DNA of 64,000 nucleotides from NCBI GenBank assembly GCA_037039925.1, contig JAXRKP010000007.1, forward strand, positions 347,501 through 411,500, in the 5' to 3' direction. The translations under genes and the position numbers were made by a program. Under the pieces are notes generated by a model. That model saw nothing but the letters and a program-made list of their open reading frames with translations. It was not told the origin of the DNA and made no database searches. Numbering within the stretch: the first letter of the stretch is position 1; each line of letters opens with the position of its first letter. This document shows, one piece after another, positions 13,201 through 21,339 of this stretch. Source of the stretch: Doris montereyensis. Lineage: Eukaryota; Mollusca; Gastropoda; Nudibranchia; Dorididae.

Positions 13201-14645
13201 AGTGGATACTCACTTATATCATTTATCTCCCAGCAAGCCATTTTATCCAAAGTTCTTCTGAACTCCATGGGGATTATACAGTACAGCTGCTTGTTAGGCG
13301 CTTCATACTAACACTCTGACAACATCTTTTCCTGCCAATAGCAGGGTACTCATTCACACCTAAATAACAAGTAAGGGAAATAAGCAGAAGAAAGTACCTC
13401 TCCTAAGAGTACAATGTCGAGGAAGAAACCTAAGCCAGTCAGGGTTTTGAATCAGGGCTGAAAGAAAAGCTGAAATGGTCTCACTTACACAGGATGGACA
13501 TGATGTTAAATGAACAAAATAAAACTCAGTAACTTCTGCGGCGCACCTGTTTTCAATGTGATCACTTATTCAGGTTTATTGAGACCTTCCGATGAAGATA
13601 TATATTTCAATTTCAATTTCAATTTTTCAATTTCAATCATCTTTATTGATCCTTTAAAAAAAGGAAATTGTACGTGTGTTATCACAATTTCCGTTTGAAA
13701 AATAAAAGTATACATCAATGCATTCAAATTAAAAACAAATTTAACTTAGTTAATCATTAAATGTTTAGATTTTAGTAGAAGTGTACAAAAATTCAAAGGT
13801 GGGTAAATAAATAGAGCAGTGAAACAATATACATAAAATTTTTTTATTAAAAATTAAAAAAGATAGAATAATTATAATAGACAAGTCAGTTTAGCTTCAT
13901 ACACACTCATTAACTTATCATAAATCATTCATTCACCATCCGTCAATTTACATTTCTTAAACATTGTGAGGAAAACGCCATTGTGCTTTCAATGTAAGGT
14001 ATGGTCAAACTTTCGTACGGCGCTTGGAAGAAAAGATCTAAAAATATCTTTCAGTGCGGGATTTTAAATGTATAAGTCGACCGCTTCTACTACTTACTTG
14101 CTTTGGGTATTATACACTGTATGCACTATATGACTCTCATTTTATAGGGGAGTTAAATTTGTTTTTTTTTCTTAAATGCATAGGGAAAGTGGTGTATGGA
14201 CTTTTAAAGAATGTCTTTAAAAGCAATGCATAGATTATGTCAACCCAGACAATTTGGTCATGTGTACATAAAGTGTTTAGCAATCAATTAAAAGTTCCTT
14301 CAAGGCCGTTGCGGCCCATTGAGCCGGAGCTTGTCCCGGCTTTTGTAATGTGAAGCGGAACAGGTGATAAGAATCCCTTCCTGGAGGGGACACACTGGCC
14401 TGATGCATGTTTTACTCCCAAGCTAGTCCTTGTACCCATTTTTGCACCTGGGTTGGGTGGGGAAAATACGTGTTAAGTGTCTTCCCTAAGGAACACAACG
14501 GCGGACCTAACTTTCCTAGGATTCGATCCCGGGACCTTATGATCCCAGTCTGGCAGCCTAACCACTCAGCCGCTGACACCACAGTAAAGGGGTGAACAGA
14601 CTTAAAACAAATGTATACTTAAACAAAAAAATGTCTTTAATACAA

Positions 14646-14716
<71 letters not shown>

Positions 14717-15727
14717 AATATTTGTCAACCCAAACATTTTGAACATATGTACATAAACATTTTGATGTTTATCAATTAACTGATCTTTGTCAAAACATAA
14801 ATATAGGAAATGCTTTGTATACATGTTTTTTATCAGAACTCTTATTTAGACTTTTGGTAAGAGAAGGAAACAAGAAGTCAACAGATTATCCCGTTTAAAA
14901 AAAAAAATAAAATCCCCCTCCGCCCCACCCCCTCCCATATGAATGACTCAATTTGTTGTTGTTTTCACTCAAAGGTGTTCTGCGTCCACGGTGGAATCCC
15001 CAGCCCTGAGAACGAAGGTGGAAACATTGAGGCCATCAACAAAATTCCGTCTCCCTTGTCTGACCCAGAGGCTGAGAGTCCTTTGGCGTGGGAATTGTTG
15101 TGGAGTGATCCTTTGAGGTGAGTGTGTCTCTTCTTCCTGTGCGCTGGATTGATGCGTAGACACATCTTTGTGAATGTCCCATTAGGTCAACTTAAACTTG
15201 ATGTAACAACAACTAGATCAGGCTGTCAAACTTCACATGGTACCATCTTCAAACATTGATTTCACCTGCAATTCTTTTTAATTATTTTTTAGCCTATTAC
15301 TAACTACAGCAAAACTGGAACAAAACAAACTGGCACCAGAAAATTAAGCTAAGCAGTGGATCTTCAAGATTTTGAAAATGAAATTGAACACTACTTTGAA
15401 ATTAAGATTTTATCAACAACAATTAAATTCAAAATCATATGTGTTGATAGTAACACTCCAGAATTCAGTAAGTCAGTTACTAGGAAAAGAAGAAGAAGAA
15501 AGAAAGAAAAGAAAAAGAAAAAGAAGGAAGGAAAGAAAGAAAGAGGGAAGGAAAGAAAGAAGAAAGGAAAAGGAAAGAAAGAAAGAAAGAAAGAAAAAAG
15601 GAAGGAAAGAAAGAAAAAGAAAGAAGGAAAGAAAGAAAGAAAGAAAGGAAGAAGGAAAGAAAGAAAGAAGGAAGGAAAGAAGGAAAGAAAGAAGAAGGAA
15701 GGAAGGAAAGAAAGAAAGAAAGTAGGA

Positions 15728-15767
<40 letters not shown>

Positions 15768-16043
15768 GGGAAGGAAAGAAAGAAGAGAAGGAAAGAAAGA
15801 AAGAAAAGAAAGAAAGAAAGAAAGGAAACAAAAAAGAAGGAAGGAAGGAAAGAAAGAAAGAAGGAAGGAAAGAAAGAAAGAGGGAAAGGAAAGAAAGAAA
15901 GAAGGAAGGAAAGAAAGAAAGAAGGAAGGAAGAAAGAAAGAAGGAAGGAAAGAAAGAAAGAAGGGAGAAGGAAGGAAAGAAAGAAGAAGGAAGGAAGGAA
16001 AGAAAGAAAGAAAGTAAGGGAAAGAAAGAAACAAAGAAAGAAA

Positions 16044-16080
<37 letters not shown>

Positions 16081-19000
16081 AGGAAGGAAAGAAAGAAAAA
16101 GAAGGAAGGAAGGAAAGAAAAAGAAAGAAGAAGGAAGGAGGGAAGGAAGAAAGGAAAGAAAGAAGGAAGGAGGAAGGAAAGACAAAAGAAAGAAGCAAGA
16201 AAAAAAGAAATCAAGGAGAACAAAGGAAGGAGGAGGAGGAGGAAAGGGCAAGAAGCAAGAAGGAAGAAGAAGAAGAGCACAAGTATGTCTACTGTATTAG
16301 TTTAGATTGTACTGGTTGTATTCTACAGTTATAAAAAAGAAAGCATCCTACACCCCCCCCCTCCCCAAATAAATAAATTACAGAAGCACTTCCATGGTAG
16401 CCCTGAGGCCAGTTGCACATTTGTTTGTTTGTTGGTCAGATTTAGCGAAGTCTTTCTAGTCATTTTCGTTGTCCGTGTACAGAAGCATGTATTTTGTTTA
16501 TCACAGCTGTGACTTCATATACGACTGTCTGATTATCCACAATCCGCTCGGAAGTGTGAAATGTTGGAAGAAGTTCCACAGCGGAGCAAATACTATCACG
16601 ATCCCTTATCCCTCCCCCCCCCCCCCCACACCTTCCCTTTTCCCCTTCAACCCATACCACCCCACGACCCTGTTATGGGCCGAGGTGCAAGCTTCAATAA
16701 GTTTGTGCGGTCAGAGTGTGTTTTTCAATTTGAAAAGTTTGACAGCTATGTTCATGTTTTAGTATTTTCTACAAAGATTGTCTGATGTTATATTTTTATT
16801 TTTTTTATTATTATGATGACAAAGAAATGAAATTGTAAAACAAGCCCATTTTCCCATGCCTATCGTTACAAATTTAGGATGAAAAGACGGGGATGACGTG
16901 TATTCAACTTTATCCGTATTGCATTTTATGTACTGTTTTGAAAGGGATCACAAACTGGAACCAGAATAGAGGAAAAAAATCTTCTGAAGTGCATTGAATT
17001 GTGGCTTTCAGTGTCACAACAATAAATGCGGTCTTCTTTTACCAATAGTTGTTTGTTGTATGAGCAGGCCAAAGATTCCTCAAAGCCACACCAAAGCCGT
17101 ACCTCTCACATTTGTTGGTAAATATCAGTGGGAAACTTTGTAGCCACTTTGTCATACAGTAAAGGATAAGATTTTCCTTTCTTCAAAATACACAATTTTT
17201 GAATATGCAATGTTTTGTAAACGAATCTTGATATCACTTTCTTTGGTCAAAGTTTGTGTACAATTTAATCTGATTCAACTAGTTTTTAAAATAAGATTTG
17301 TAGTAAAGCAAAGTCCCATTCGGAGCTGAGCGTAGGGTAGTCAGGAGTAAAGTCCTAATTTTTTACGTCATACCCATACGGCATACCCATACGGCACACC
17401 CATACGGCATACCCATACGGCATAATGTGGCAGTTTGCCATGCGTTGCTTTCCATGCTGTCTTTACTTGAGTCTGAATAAAGCTAGCTGGCCATTTTGCT
17501 GCTGGGTTGACAGGAGAGCCAGAAATATTTGACAGAGCTGGGAATTCAACTCTGACCTCCCGCATGGTAGTCAGGTGCTGATCTACAGTGGGAGCTGCAT
17601 CCACCGAGATCTCACTCAAACGAAATGTCGGCTACAACGAGGCCAAATGAAATCCCCCATTTCATTCTCATTGTAAAAAAATGACACGTCTAACGAGGAC
17701 CTGGCATGGTTAAAATCGCCTACAACACGGTCGTGCAGGTCGATGAAGGAATTGAAATAACGACTTCTCACTCAGTTCACTTCGTTCCGTGAAACTTTCT
17801 TACCAACGAGAAGCAGCCTTAAAAGTTCAAGTCATTGATTGACACTGCACTGTGTACATGTGTGTGTTTGGGAAGTCAGACGGATGACTTTGTTAATTGT
17901 TAACAGCCAGGCTAGGCTGTGTAGTGTGAGCAAGGATACTAGAACAATTGTTCTACTTTAGTATCGTTGAGGTGTGAGTGAGTGGAAGATTGGCAAGTGG
18001 GACCAATCAAAACGATTTTAGTGACCGACCGGCACGACCTAGTTAAAGGCCTAGGGGTTAGGCTAATTACTAATTTTCTCTCTGTTGCTCAATGTATTCT
18101 ATGCCGTGCTAGCGTTCACACCTCTGTAACTCTCTGTACCATCGCCTCATTCTGATTTATTGAAATGGCATCTACCTCTCCATAAAAACCCACAGAGGCG
18201 CAAATGCCTTTCCTTTTGAAATTAAGCAAAAATAAGTCGCTGCTGCTGTTGAAATGGAAAGTTCCTCGTTGACTTTGCATTCATAGGCCGAGGACCTAGC
18301 TCAGTCCCGACGACCTTGTTGACTCTGACTCCCACTGTACCGACTGAGCTGCCACCACAACAAAAAAATCATAGACAGAAATAAAATTTAAAAAAAAATT
18401 CTTATTTCGCAAATTTGATGGCTGTGCCCCTTGAAATATTTTCCTGTCAACCTGACCTACTGTATACTTCAAGTATGATTTTATGTCATCGAGTTTTGAG
18501 TTCCAGTTCTTGTGGTGTTTTGATCGTAGTCATTTCTGACTTTTGGCGCCATCCCTCCATCGTTTGTGATCCCTTTCTTTGATGTTTGCTTGATATTGAA
18601 TTTGCTTGAATGGCTGTTTGCCTGCTGTTTAAAATAAGAGATTCTGATTTGTCTTCAAGCAGCAGCTCTGACGGGCTAACCGAGGCAGCCATTGAGGAGC
18701 TGAAAGAGAACCAGGGCTTTGCCTTCAACAGTCGGCGTGGCACCGCCCACTTTTTCAGCTGTGAGGCTTTGATGGCTTTCCTGGAACGCAACGGCTTGTC
18801 GCACGTGATCAGAGCTCACGAGGTACAGGAAGCTGGTTTCAAGGTGAGGCTTTTGGTTTTTAAATTTTTTTGTAAAAAAGATTTCTTCGTTTCCATGTGG
18901 ATTTTATGGATTCAAACAAAAAATCTAGGTTAGATCAGGTGTAAGGGTTGAAGAAACATTGCTTTGAACTGCCATTCGTTCTTAACATTAACAACTGGCA

Positions 19001-19820
19001 TTTGTAGCTTAGAAGTTAAGCTGCTGGACTCGGGATCATAAGGTTCGGATCACATGATATATATTGCTAGTCTCAACAATGAATTTTTCTGTTGTTTCCT
19101 CTTTAGTAGTAGTAGTAGTAGTGCCATCCTTCTTCCCCGCCTGTCAATATAGAAAATCTGGGAAATGAAATTAAGGATTGATGCAGTGATGTAATGTCTC
19201 AACTCTCTGGATTGTTTTTAACCTGTACACCGGAAGGTAGAATGGGAGCTGTAGATTAATTCGGGCATGTAAAAACCTATACACTGGAAGGTAGAATGGG
19301 AACAATAGATCAATTCAGGCATCTAAAAACCTATACACTGGAAGGTAGAATGGTAACTTATAGATCAATTCAGACATCTAAAAACGTATACACCAAAGGT
19401 AGAATGGGAACTATAGATCAATTCAGGCATATAAAAACCTATACGCCAAAGGTAGAATGGGAACTTATAGATCAATTCAGGCATCTAAAAACGTACACAC
19501 CAAAGGTAGAATGGGAACTATAGATCAATTCAGGCATCTAAAAACCTATACACTGGAAGGTAGAATGGGAATTGACAAAGAACGAAAAAAAGAAAAAGGA
19601 AGAAAGATTGGACAATATGAATGTGTTGCCCCATAATCATTTTGGTTTTGTTTTTTTTTCTTTGACCTCTCTTCTTTCTGACATTAACCTGCAGGTGCAA
19701 CAGCAAGGGAGGCTCCTGACCGTGTTCTCCTCGTCAAGGTATTGCGGGGGCTCCAATGAGGCCGCTTGCGTCTTAGCCGACAACTTCAAGCTGCGACTTA
19801 TTCGTATTGACACAGCCTGA
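3096..19820 (+). CDS. PPP-family Ser/Thr protein phosphatase, multi-exon gene
   Basis: Gene-level entry. Exons I support: 3096-3233, 6965-7045, 8499-8631, 9999-10132, 11045-11151, 12056-12159, 14975-15117, 18639-18843 and 19695-19820 (TGA stop), with a possible microexon at 5150-5185. The core from 8499 is about 316 codons, near the usual PPP catalytic length of about 300. All signature motifs are present in order: GDIHG, GDYVDRG, RGNHE, HGG, and RAH in 'SHVIRAHEV'. These supply the Asp, His and Asn ligands of the two-metal site that hydrolyses phosphoserine and phosphothreonine. The C-terminal loop is [14 protein letters not shown], not the SAPNYC of PP1/PP2A, and a Ser-rich acidic insert follows WSDPL. 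It is not a canonical PP1, PP2A, calcineurin, PP5 or PPEF, and no EF-hands, TPRs or Kelch repeats are visible, so I give no symbol. One surplus base near 12120 breaks the frame. No AATAAA was noticed in the 800 bp after the stop. Confidence 0.85.
3755..3812 (-). mobile_element. SINE family A, 3' fragment
   Basis: 'ccttcaaggccgtacgagcc' matches the inverted 3' end of the SINE at 14295-14590 (ccttcaaggccgttgcggcc). Only the end is recognisable. Confidence 0.5.
3885..4146 (+). mobile_element. SINE family A, diverged copy running into a TTAC array
   Basis: Diverged head with B box 'ggttcaaatccc', then the family body ('tctcaacccaggtgcagatc', 'gaaactgggataagttcc'). The 3' tail passes directly into the TTAC/TTGC array from 4147. 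Confidence 0.7.
4147..5115. repeat. (CTTA/CTTG)n tetranucleotide array, about 970 bp
   Basis: Long array of cttacttacttgcttactta with ttgg and ctgg variants, lying in a phosphatase intron. Leu/Tyr/Thr-rich open frames here are repeat artefacts. The array starts where the SINE tail (normally CTTTA-rich) should be and decays after about 4,900. Confidence 0.95.
4918..5476 (+). repeat. diverged direct duplication, about 265 bp
   Basis: Segment 4918-5190 and segment 5216-5476 share 'ttctgtgtcgtgttatttt', 'ttagttacactgct', 'ggagcaactctat', 'gtgtgaaattcttga' and 'cggctgctgtaa' in the same order. They are two copies of one ancestral segment separated by about 300 bp. Confidence 0.75.
5150..5185 (+). 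CDS. possible 36-bp microexon of the phosphatase gene
   Basis: 'cttgagcag|' and '|gtaagt' bound 12 codons, [12 protein letters not shown], in a frame that leaves in phase 0 as exon 6965 requires. Entry phase disagrees by one base with the end of exon 3096-3233. The related downstream copy (5411-5476) has lost the donor. Speculative. Confidence 0.25.
5500..5912. repeat. 33-bp minisatellite, about 12 copies
   Basis: The unit is 'cttactttgaaatgggcaac' followed by 'aggtttgcaagtt'. Early copies are diverged and later ones nearly identical. The period is a multiple of three, so several frames stay open by chance. Confidence 0.95.
5930..6960. other. intron, no gene recognised
   Basis: AT-rich intronic sequence between candidate phosphatase exons, with an A/G-rich stretch at about 6,580-6,640. 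No conserved coding block seen. Confidence 0.45.
6965..7045 (+). CDS. PPP phosphatase exon before the catalytic core
   Basis: An acceptor (ataacacag) and a donor (aaag|gtgggt) bound 27 codons, phase 0 in and out: [20 protein letters not shown] and then ENGVSTK. It joins in frame to the catalytic exon at 8499. Confidence 0.6.
7195..7305. repeat. (TTA)n microsatellite
   Basis: TTA run with a few interruptions, directly left of a TIR element. Confidence 0.95.
7313..8063 (+). mobile_element. non-autonomous TIR element, family T1, copy 1
   Basis: The left end is TACAGTAGTCTCCGCCAAAA. The right end, read inverted, is GTCTCCTGCCAAATTGCATG. The left end also holds a second inverted copy of the motif (tgcattatggcgaaggt). 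About 750 bp with no transposase. A second copy in opposite orientation lies at 62451-63113. TA at the boundary and a CAGT start suggest the Tc1/mariner-pogo superfamily. Confidence 0.8.
8122..8340. repeat. imperfect tandem repeat
   Basis: About five variable-length copies of 'ctgctgaatactgtttctat' plus 'tagcactctacttcttctac', with internal CTA runs. Confidence 0.85.
8499..8631 (+). CDS. PPP phosphatase catalytic exon 1
   Basis: The acceptor is a strong pyrimidine tract (cttgccaatcttttccag) and the donor is g|gtctgt. 133 bp, phase 0 in and phase 1 out. The product [20 protein letters not shown]...[10 protein letters not shown] matches the helical lead-in of PPP enzymes that ends in the strand before GDIHG. 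Confidence 0.85.
8865..9085 (+). mobile_element. SINE family B, fragment
   Basis: 'agcaaggtgtcagcctctca' and 'gcagatcacaacgctctgta' match the head and middle of family B at 9496-9780 and 11598-11990. Ends are indistinct. Confidence 0.6.
9188..9305 (-). repeat. dispersed repeat family D
   Basis: Reverse complement of the family seen at 38440, 38805, 40535 and 40675: 'ggcggttggcgggcactgct', then 'cttgctgtttcctcttaatt' and 'caccctgagat'. No coding content. Confidence 0.6.
9342..9936 (+). repeat. 150-bp direct repeats flanking a SINE
   Basis: 9342-9495 and 9783-9936 are direct repeats ('ctgtcttgt..tgtgt' through 'ttcaatcctagtcc' to 'ttatcatcatgct') with the family-B SINE between them. This looks like a local duplication of about 441 bp. 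Confidence 0.75.
9496..9780 (+). mobile_element. tRNA-derived SINE, family B
   Basis: Head 'gggggactcagtagttcaga' with B box 'gagggttcgagc', middle 'ctggtccaggtaggtggatt' and 'gtgcagatcacaacattatc', and an A-rich tail ending 'aaatcaaatcaaataaaaac'. Repeated at about 11.6 kb (+), 32.3 kb (-) and 57.5 kb (-). Confidence 0.8.
9999..10132 (+). CDS. PPP phosphatase catalytic exon 2 (GDIHG, GDYVDRG)
   Basis: Acceptor tctcgcag, donor gag|gtcagt, 134 bp, phase 1 to phase 0. It encodes [20 protein letters not shown] and then [17 protein letters not shown]. Asp and His of GDIHG and Asp of GDYVDRG are metal ligands in PPP enzymes. Confidence 0.95.
10133..10494. other. intron, no gene recognised
   Basis: AT-rich intronic sequence with no conserved coding block or complete repeat. 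Confidence 0.5.
10495..10822 (+). mobile_element. non-LTR retrotransposon 3' end, degraded
   Basis: Shares with 24480-24830 the strings 'acacaacaataag', 'accaaagcagatgg', 'aaaaggcagacc' and the terminal 'ggaaggtagaatgggaactg' plus 'ataaa' repeats. This is the 3' end of the same LINE family, with stops and deletions. Confidence 0.75.
11045..11151 (+). CDS. PPP phosphatase catalytic exon 3 (RGNHE)
   Basis: Acceptor cctttcag, donor tc|gtaagt, 107 bp, phase 0 to 2. It encodes [20 protein letters not shown] followed by [15 protein letters not shown]. The Asn and His of GNHE are the bridging ligand and the catalytic proton donor in this family. Confidence 0.95.
11436..11540. repeat. inverted pair of LINE 3'-terminal sequences
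   Basis: 'agatagagtgggaactgata' plus 'aagaaagaaag' is followed within 40 bp by its inverse 'tctttatcagttcccattct'. Two copies of the LINE end face each other. Confidence 0.7.
11598..11990 (+). mobile_element. SINE family B with internal insertion
   Basis: Head 'gggagactcagtagtccaga' with B box 'cttgggttcaagccc', then 'cagatcacaacgctctttct' and the A-rich tail at 11,960-11,990. Compared with 9496-9780 it carries about 95 extra bases at 11820-11915 that match the minisatellite monomer of 12445-13060. Confidence 0.75.
12056..12159 (+). CDS. PPP phosphatase catalytic exon 4, with 1-bp frame break
   Basis: Acceptor tttttgccag, donor aag|gtgagg. It encodes [20 protein letters not shown] and then, one base out of register, [16 protein letters not shown] enzymes have W-x6-F-x2-LPIAA here, and that spacing is met exactly if the base at about 12120 (c before tttgac) is removed. 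The exon is 104 bp, whereas the flanking phases need 103. Confidence 0.9.
12195..13062 (+). repeat. 45-bp / 56-bp minisatellite with two subfamilies
   Basis: 12195-12444 repeats a 45-bp unit ('attctgtgggccagtttgtg', 'catgtcatatgccatg'). 12445-13062 repeats a related unit of about 56 bp ('ccgtagaatttatgggtttg', 'ggccagtcagatttgtgcat', 'gctatataccatgggc'). Shared parts show that one derives from the other. It lies in a phosphatase intron. Confidence 0.95.
13131..13460 (+). mobile_element. dispersed SINE-like repeat, family C
   Basis: Order-conserved blocks 'gatggatttatagcccatat', 'ggcgcttcatactaacactc', 'gggtactcattcacacct' and 'acctctcctaagagtaca' recur at 31746-32104, 38125-38400 and (inverted) 59985-60300. 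Confidence 0.7.
13461..14290. other. intron, no gene recognised
   Basis: AT-rich intronic sequence with a short TTTCAA run near 13,605. No conserved coding block. Confidence 0.5.
14295..14590 (-). mobile_element. SINE family A, near full length
   Basis: Inverted copy. The B-box complement is 'attcgatcccgggacc' and the head complement 'cagcctaaccactcagccgc'. The 3' end 'ttccttcaaggccg' is at the left. No clear target duplication was seen. Confidence 0.8.
14650..14713. repeat. (TA)n microsatellite
   Basis: About 32 TA units. Confidence 0.97.
14975..15117 (+). CDS. PPP phosphatase catalytic exon 5 (HGG)
   Basis: Acceptor tcactcaaag, donor ttgag|gtgagt, 143 bp, phase 0 to 2. It encodes [20 protein letters not shown] and ends [14 protein letters not shown]. 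The His of HGG is a metal ligand, and W(S/N)DP is a family signature. Confidence 0.95.
15483..16278 (+). repeat. 800-bp polypurine tract (GAAA/GGAA)
   Basis: The + strand is almost purely A and G (gaaagaaagaaggaaggaaa with AGAAG variants) for about 800 bp inside a phosphatase intron. The Lys/Glu/Arg and Phe/Leu/Ser open frames of 240-310 residues on both strands are repeat artefacts. Confidence 0.97.
16280..17360. other. intron, no gene recognised
   Basis: Intronic sequence with a poly-C run at about 16,611-16,627. No conserved coding block. Confidence 0.5.
17367..17424. repeat. 13-bp tandem repeat, 4 copies
   Basis: Unit catacccatacgg. Confidence 0.9.
17425..18360 (-). mobile_element. tRNA-derived SINE interrupted by a TIR element
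   Basis: On the minus strand, 18338-18360 reads 'ggtggcagctcagtcggta' (A-box region). It continues after the insertion at 17585 with 'gatcagcacctgactaccat' and the B-box-like 'gaggtcagagttgaattccc'. The body extends to about 17425. Removing 17586-18337 restores a continuous tRNA-like head. Confidence 0.7.
17586..18337. mobile_element. pogo/Tigger-like non-autonomous TIR element
   Basis: It starts TA|CAGTGGGAG and ends CTCCCACTG|TA, with TA duplicated at both edges. Internal strings (acaacgagg, taacgaggacctgg, acaacacggtcg) resemble the iterated TIR-region motifs of Tigger-like elements. 752 bp with no transposase frame. Confidence 0.75.
18639..18843 (+). CDS. PPP phosphatase catalytic exon 6 (RAH)
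   Basis: The acceptor is an AAG (aaaataag) after a T-rich stretch, and the donor is aag|gtgagg. 205 bp, phase 2 to 0. It opens with an acidic Ser run ([16 protein letters not shown]) and continues [20 protein letters not shown] and [18 protein letters not shown]. His of RAH is the last metal ligand. The Ser-rich insert is longer than in PP1/PP2A. Confidence 0.93.
19000..19062 (+). mobile_element. SINE family A head fragment
   Basis: 'ttagaagttaagctgctgga' and 'ctcgggatcataaggttcgg' match the tRNA-like head of family A. No body follows. Confidence 0.55.
19205..19600 (+). repeat. tandem array of a LINE 3' terminus, about 7 copies
   Basis: A unit of about 55 bp, 'cactggaaggtagaatggga' plus 'actatagatcaattcaggca' and 'tctaaaaacctata'. 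It contains the 3'-terminal string of the LINE at 24780-24830 (accgaaaggtagaatgggaa). The last copy ends in the LINE-like 'attgacaaagaa'. Confidence 0.9.
19695..19820 (+). CDS. PPP phosphatase terminal exon
   Basis: Acceptor taacctgcag. 42 codons including TGA, phase 0. It encodes [20 protein letters not shown] and [21 protein letters not shown]. The Tyr of SRYC aligns with the Tyr of SAPNYC, the loop over the active site of PPP enzymes. The protein ends soon after the core, without a regulatory tail. Confidence 0.95.
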   Translation: MQQQGRLLTVFSSSRYCGGSNEAACVLADNFKLRLIRIDTA

Positions 19821-20655
19821 TCATAAGCAGGAAACGCAAAGTTGTTTTACCTAACGAAGGGTCGGCAAGCATCTGTCTATCTTATCCAGCCATGAGCGCA
19901 AGATTTAGTCAGTAGAGGTTGACTCGAACTTTAAAAAAAAGCAAGTGCAGGGATTTGTTTTGTAAAAAGAAGAAGTTGCAGAAATGTTACTTTTTTTTAC
20001 ACTGACGATTTTTCTCTGAACAAGGTTAAAATTATACGGACTTGTGATACAGCGTTTGAAAGTTCCAGCTATTTAAAAAAAAATGTTTGCCAATCCAATT
20101 TTTGGACAGGGGAGGTATCTGCTTTCCCAGGAGGGGAGGTATATTCATTTTGGCGTTTCTTTGATACGTTGCGGAATGTATTCATGCAGTGCTTTGCAGG
20201 TTTATGTCTATCTGCCCATATATTATGCTTTGTAGGTAGTGAATGCGAAGAGTGAATAGATTGTGAGAGCGTTAGAAATTGTTGCTGTTGTAATTTATAT
20301 TGTATACATATACAATAACTTCCTTGATGCGTTCAGGGTGGGCCGGTCAGAGAAAGGAAATGTTAAAAAGCAAAATGGCATGGTGAACTAATGCTTTAAT
20401 AAGACGTGTTCTGCTCGACCAAAGAATCCCTAAAGGAGTGAAATCAAAAGTGGATAAATGACAACAAGGGACAACTCCTTCAGAGAAGACAGAGCAAACC
20501 AAATGTCACATGACTGGAGTTTTCACTTATTATCGTTTAATCACTTGCAGCCGCTGACTGTGTGAGGCAACAGCTGCTTAATGTTTTGTTGTGCTTTGTA
20601 TGTACACATGGCATTGGCATAAGACATACTCTTGTTTTAAATTGAATTCTTAAAC
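19821..20655 (+). other. probable 3' UTR and downstream flank
   Basis: AT-rich non-repeated sequence after the stop. No canonical AATAAA or ATTAAA was noticed. A poly-C run follows at about 20,659. Confidence 0.4.
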
Positions 20656-20669
20656 CACACCCCCCCCCC

Positions 20670-21175
20670 CCCCCAGCTCATTCCAGCTGACATCCAGTCT
20701 CTTCCGGCCCTTTCTTATGCTCCTTCTCCAAGTGTCCCATGGCCTATCCTGGTGTCGTCTTCCGAGCAGATTCCATTGTAATGCCTGTCTTGTTATATTT
20801 GAAGCAGGCTTTCGCAAAGTATGTCCAATCCACCTCCATCTTCTTCTCCTAGAGCATTTTCAACGTGTTTCCATTCCACGTCTTGCCCATAGTTCTTCAT
20901 TTCTAACTCTGTCTTGCCACTTAATTCTCAAGATCCTTTGAAGACATCCATTGACAAAGGATTCAAGTTTCTTCATTGTTAACTCTGTCTTGCCACTTAA
21001 TTCTCAAGATCCTTTGAAGACATCCATTGACAAAGGATTCAAGTTTCTTCATTGTCTCTAAAGTGCTATTCCAAGTCTCTGCTCCATATAGAAGAATAGA
21101 TGTGACATTTGACTTGACAAGATCGATGTGCATTGCCACAGCATTGAGGCCGTCTGAGCTCTATGGTGTTGTCGC
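20670..21175 (-). mobile_element. non-LTR retrotransposon fragment, RT C-terminal region
   Basis: The minus strand encodes, with breaks, 'RRWRWIGHTLRKPASNITRQ', 'WDTWRR' and an upstream 'LQRILRIKWQDRV', the region following the RT domain in many molluscan LINEs. A 76-bp block (aactctgtcttgccacttaa...) is tandemly duplicated at 20904-21055. Inactive fragment. Confidence 0.75.
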
Positions 21176-21263
21176 ACATAGAATAAGCCACGACTCTGGC
21201 TGTACTGGACTGAAGAAAGTTACAAGTATTGTCAATTTAGGTGCTGCGTATCAATCAGTAGTG

Positions 21264-21339
21264 TTGTAAGTTTGTAACCATAACAACGCTGGTTCAAAAC
21301 CCTGGCTGGCCCAGAACTACTTCACGACGCTTTTACTTT
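21264..21339 (+). mobile_element. SINE-like head fragment
   Basis: 'ctggttcaaaaccctggctg' (B-box-like) resembles, inverted, the region at 60030-60080 of family C. Truncated by the following array. Confidence 0.4.

Noticed and set aside
15356..16300. 314-residue Lys/Glu/Arg-rich frame and 240-286-residue Phe/Leu/Ser-rich frames on the other strand
   Set aside because: Translation of the polypurine tract, with no splice or start context.
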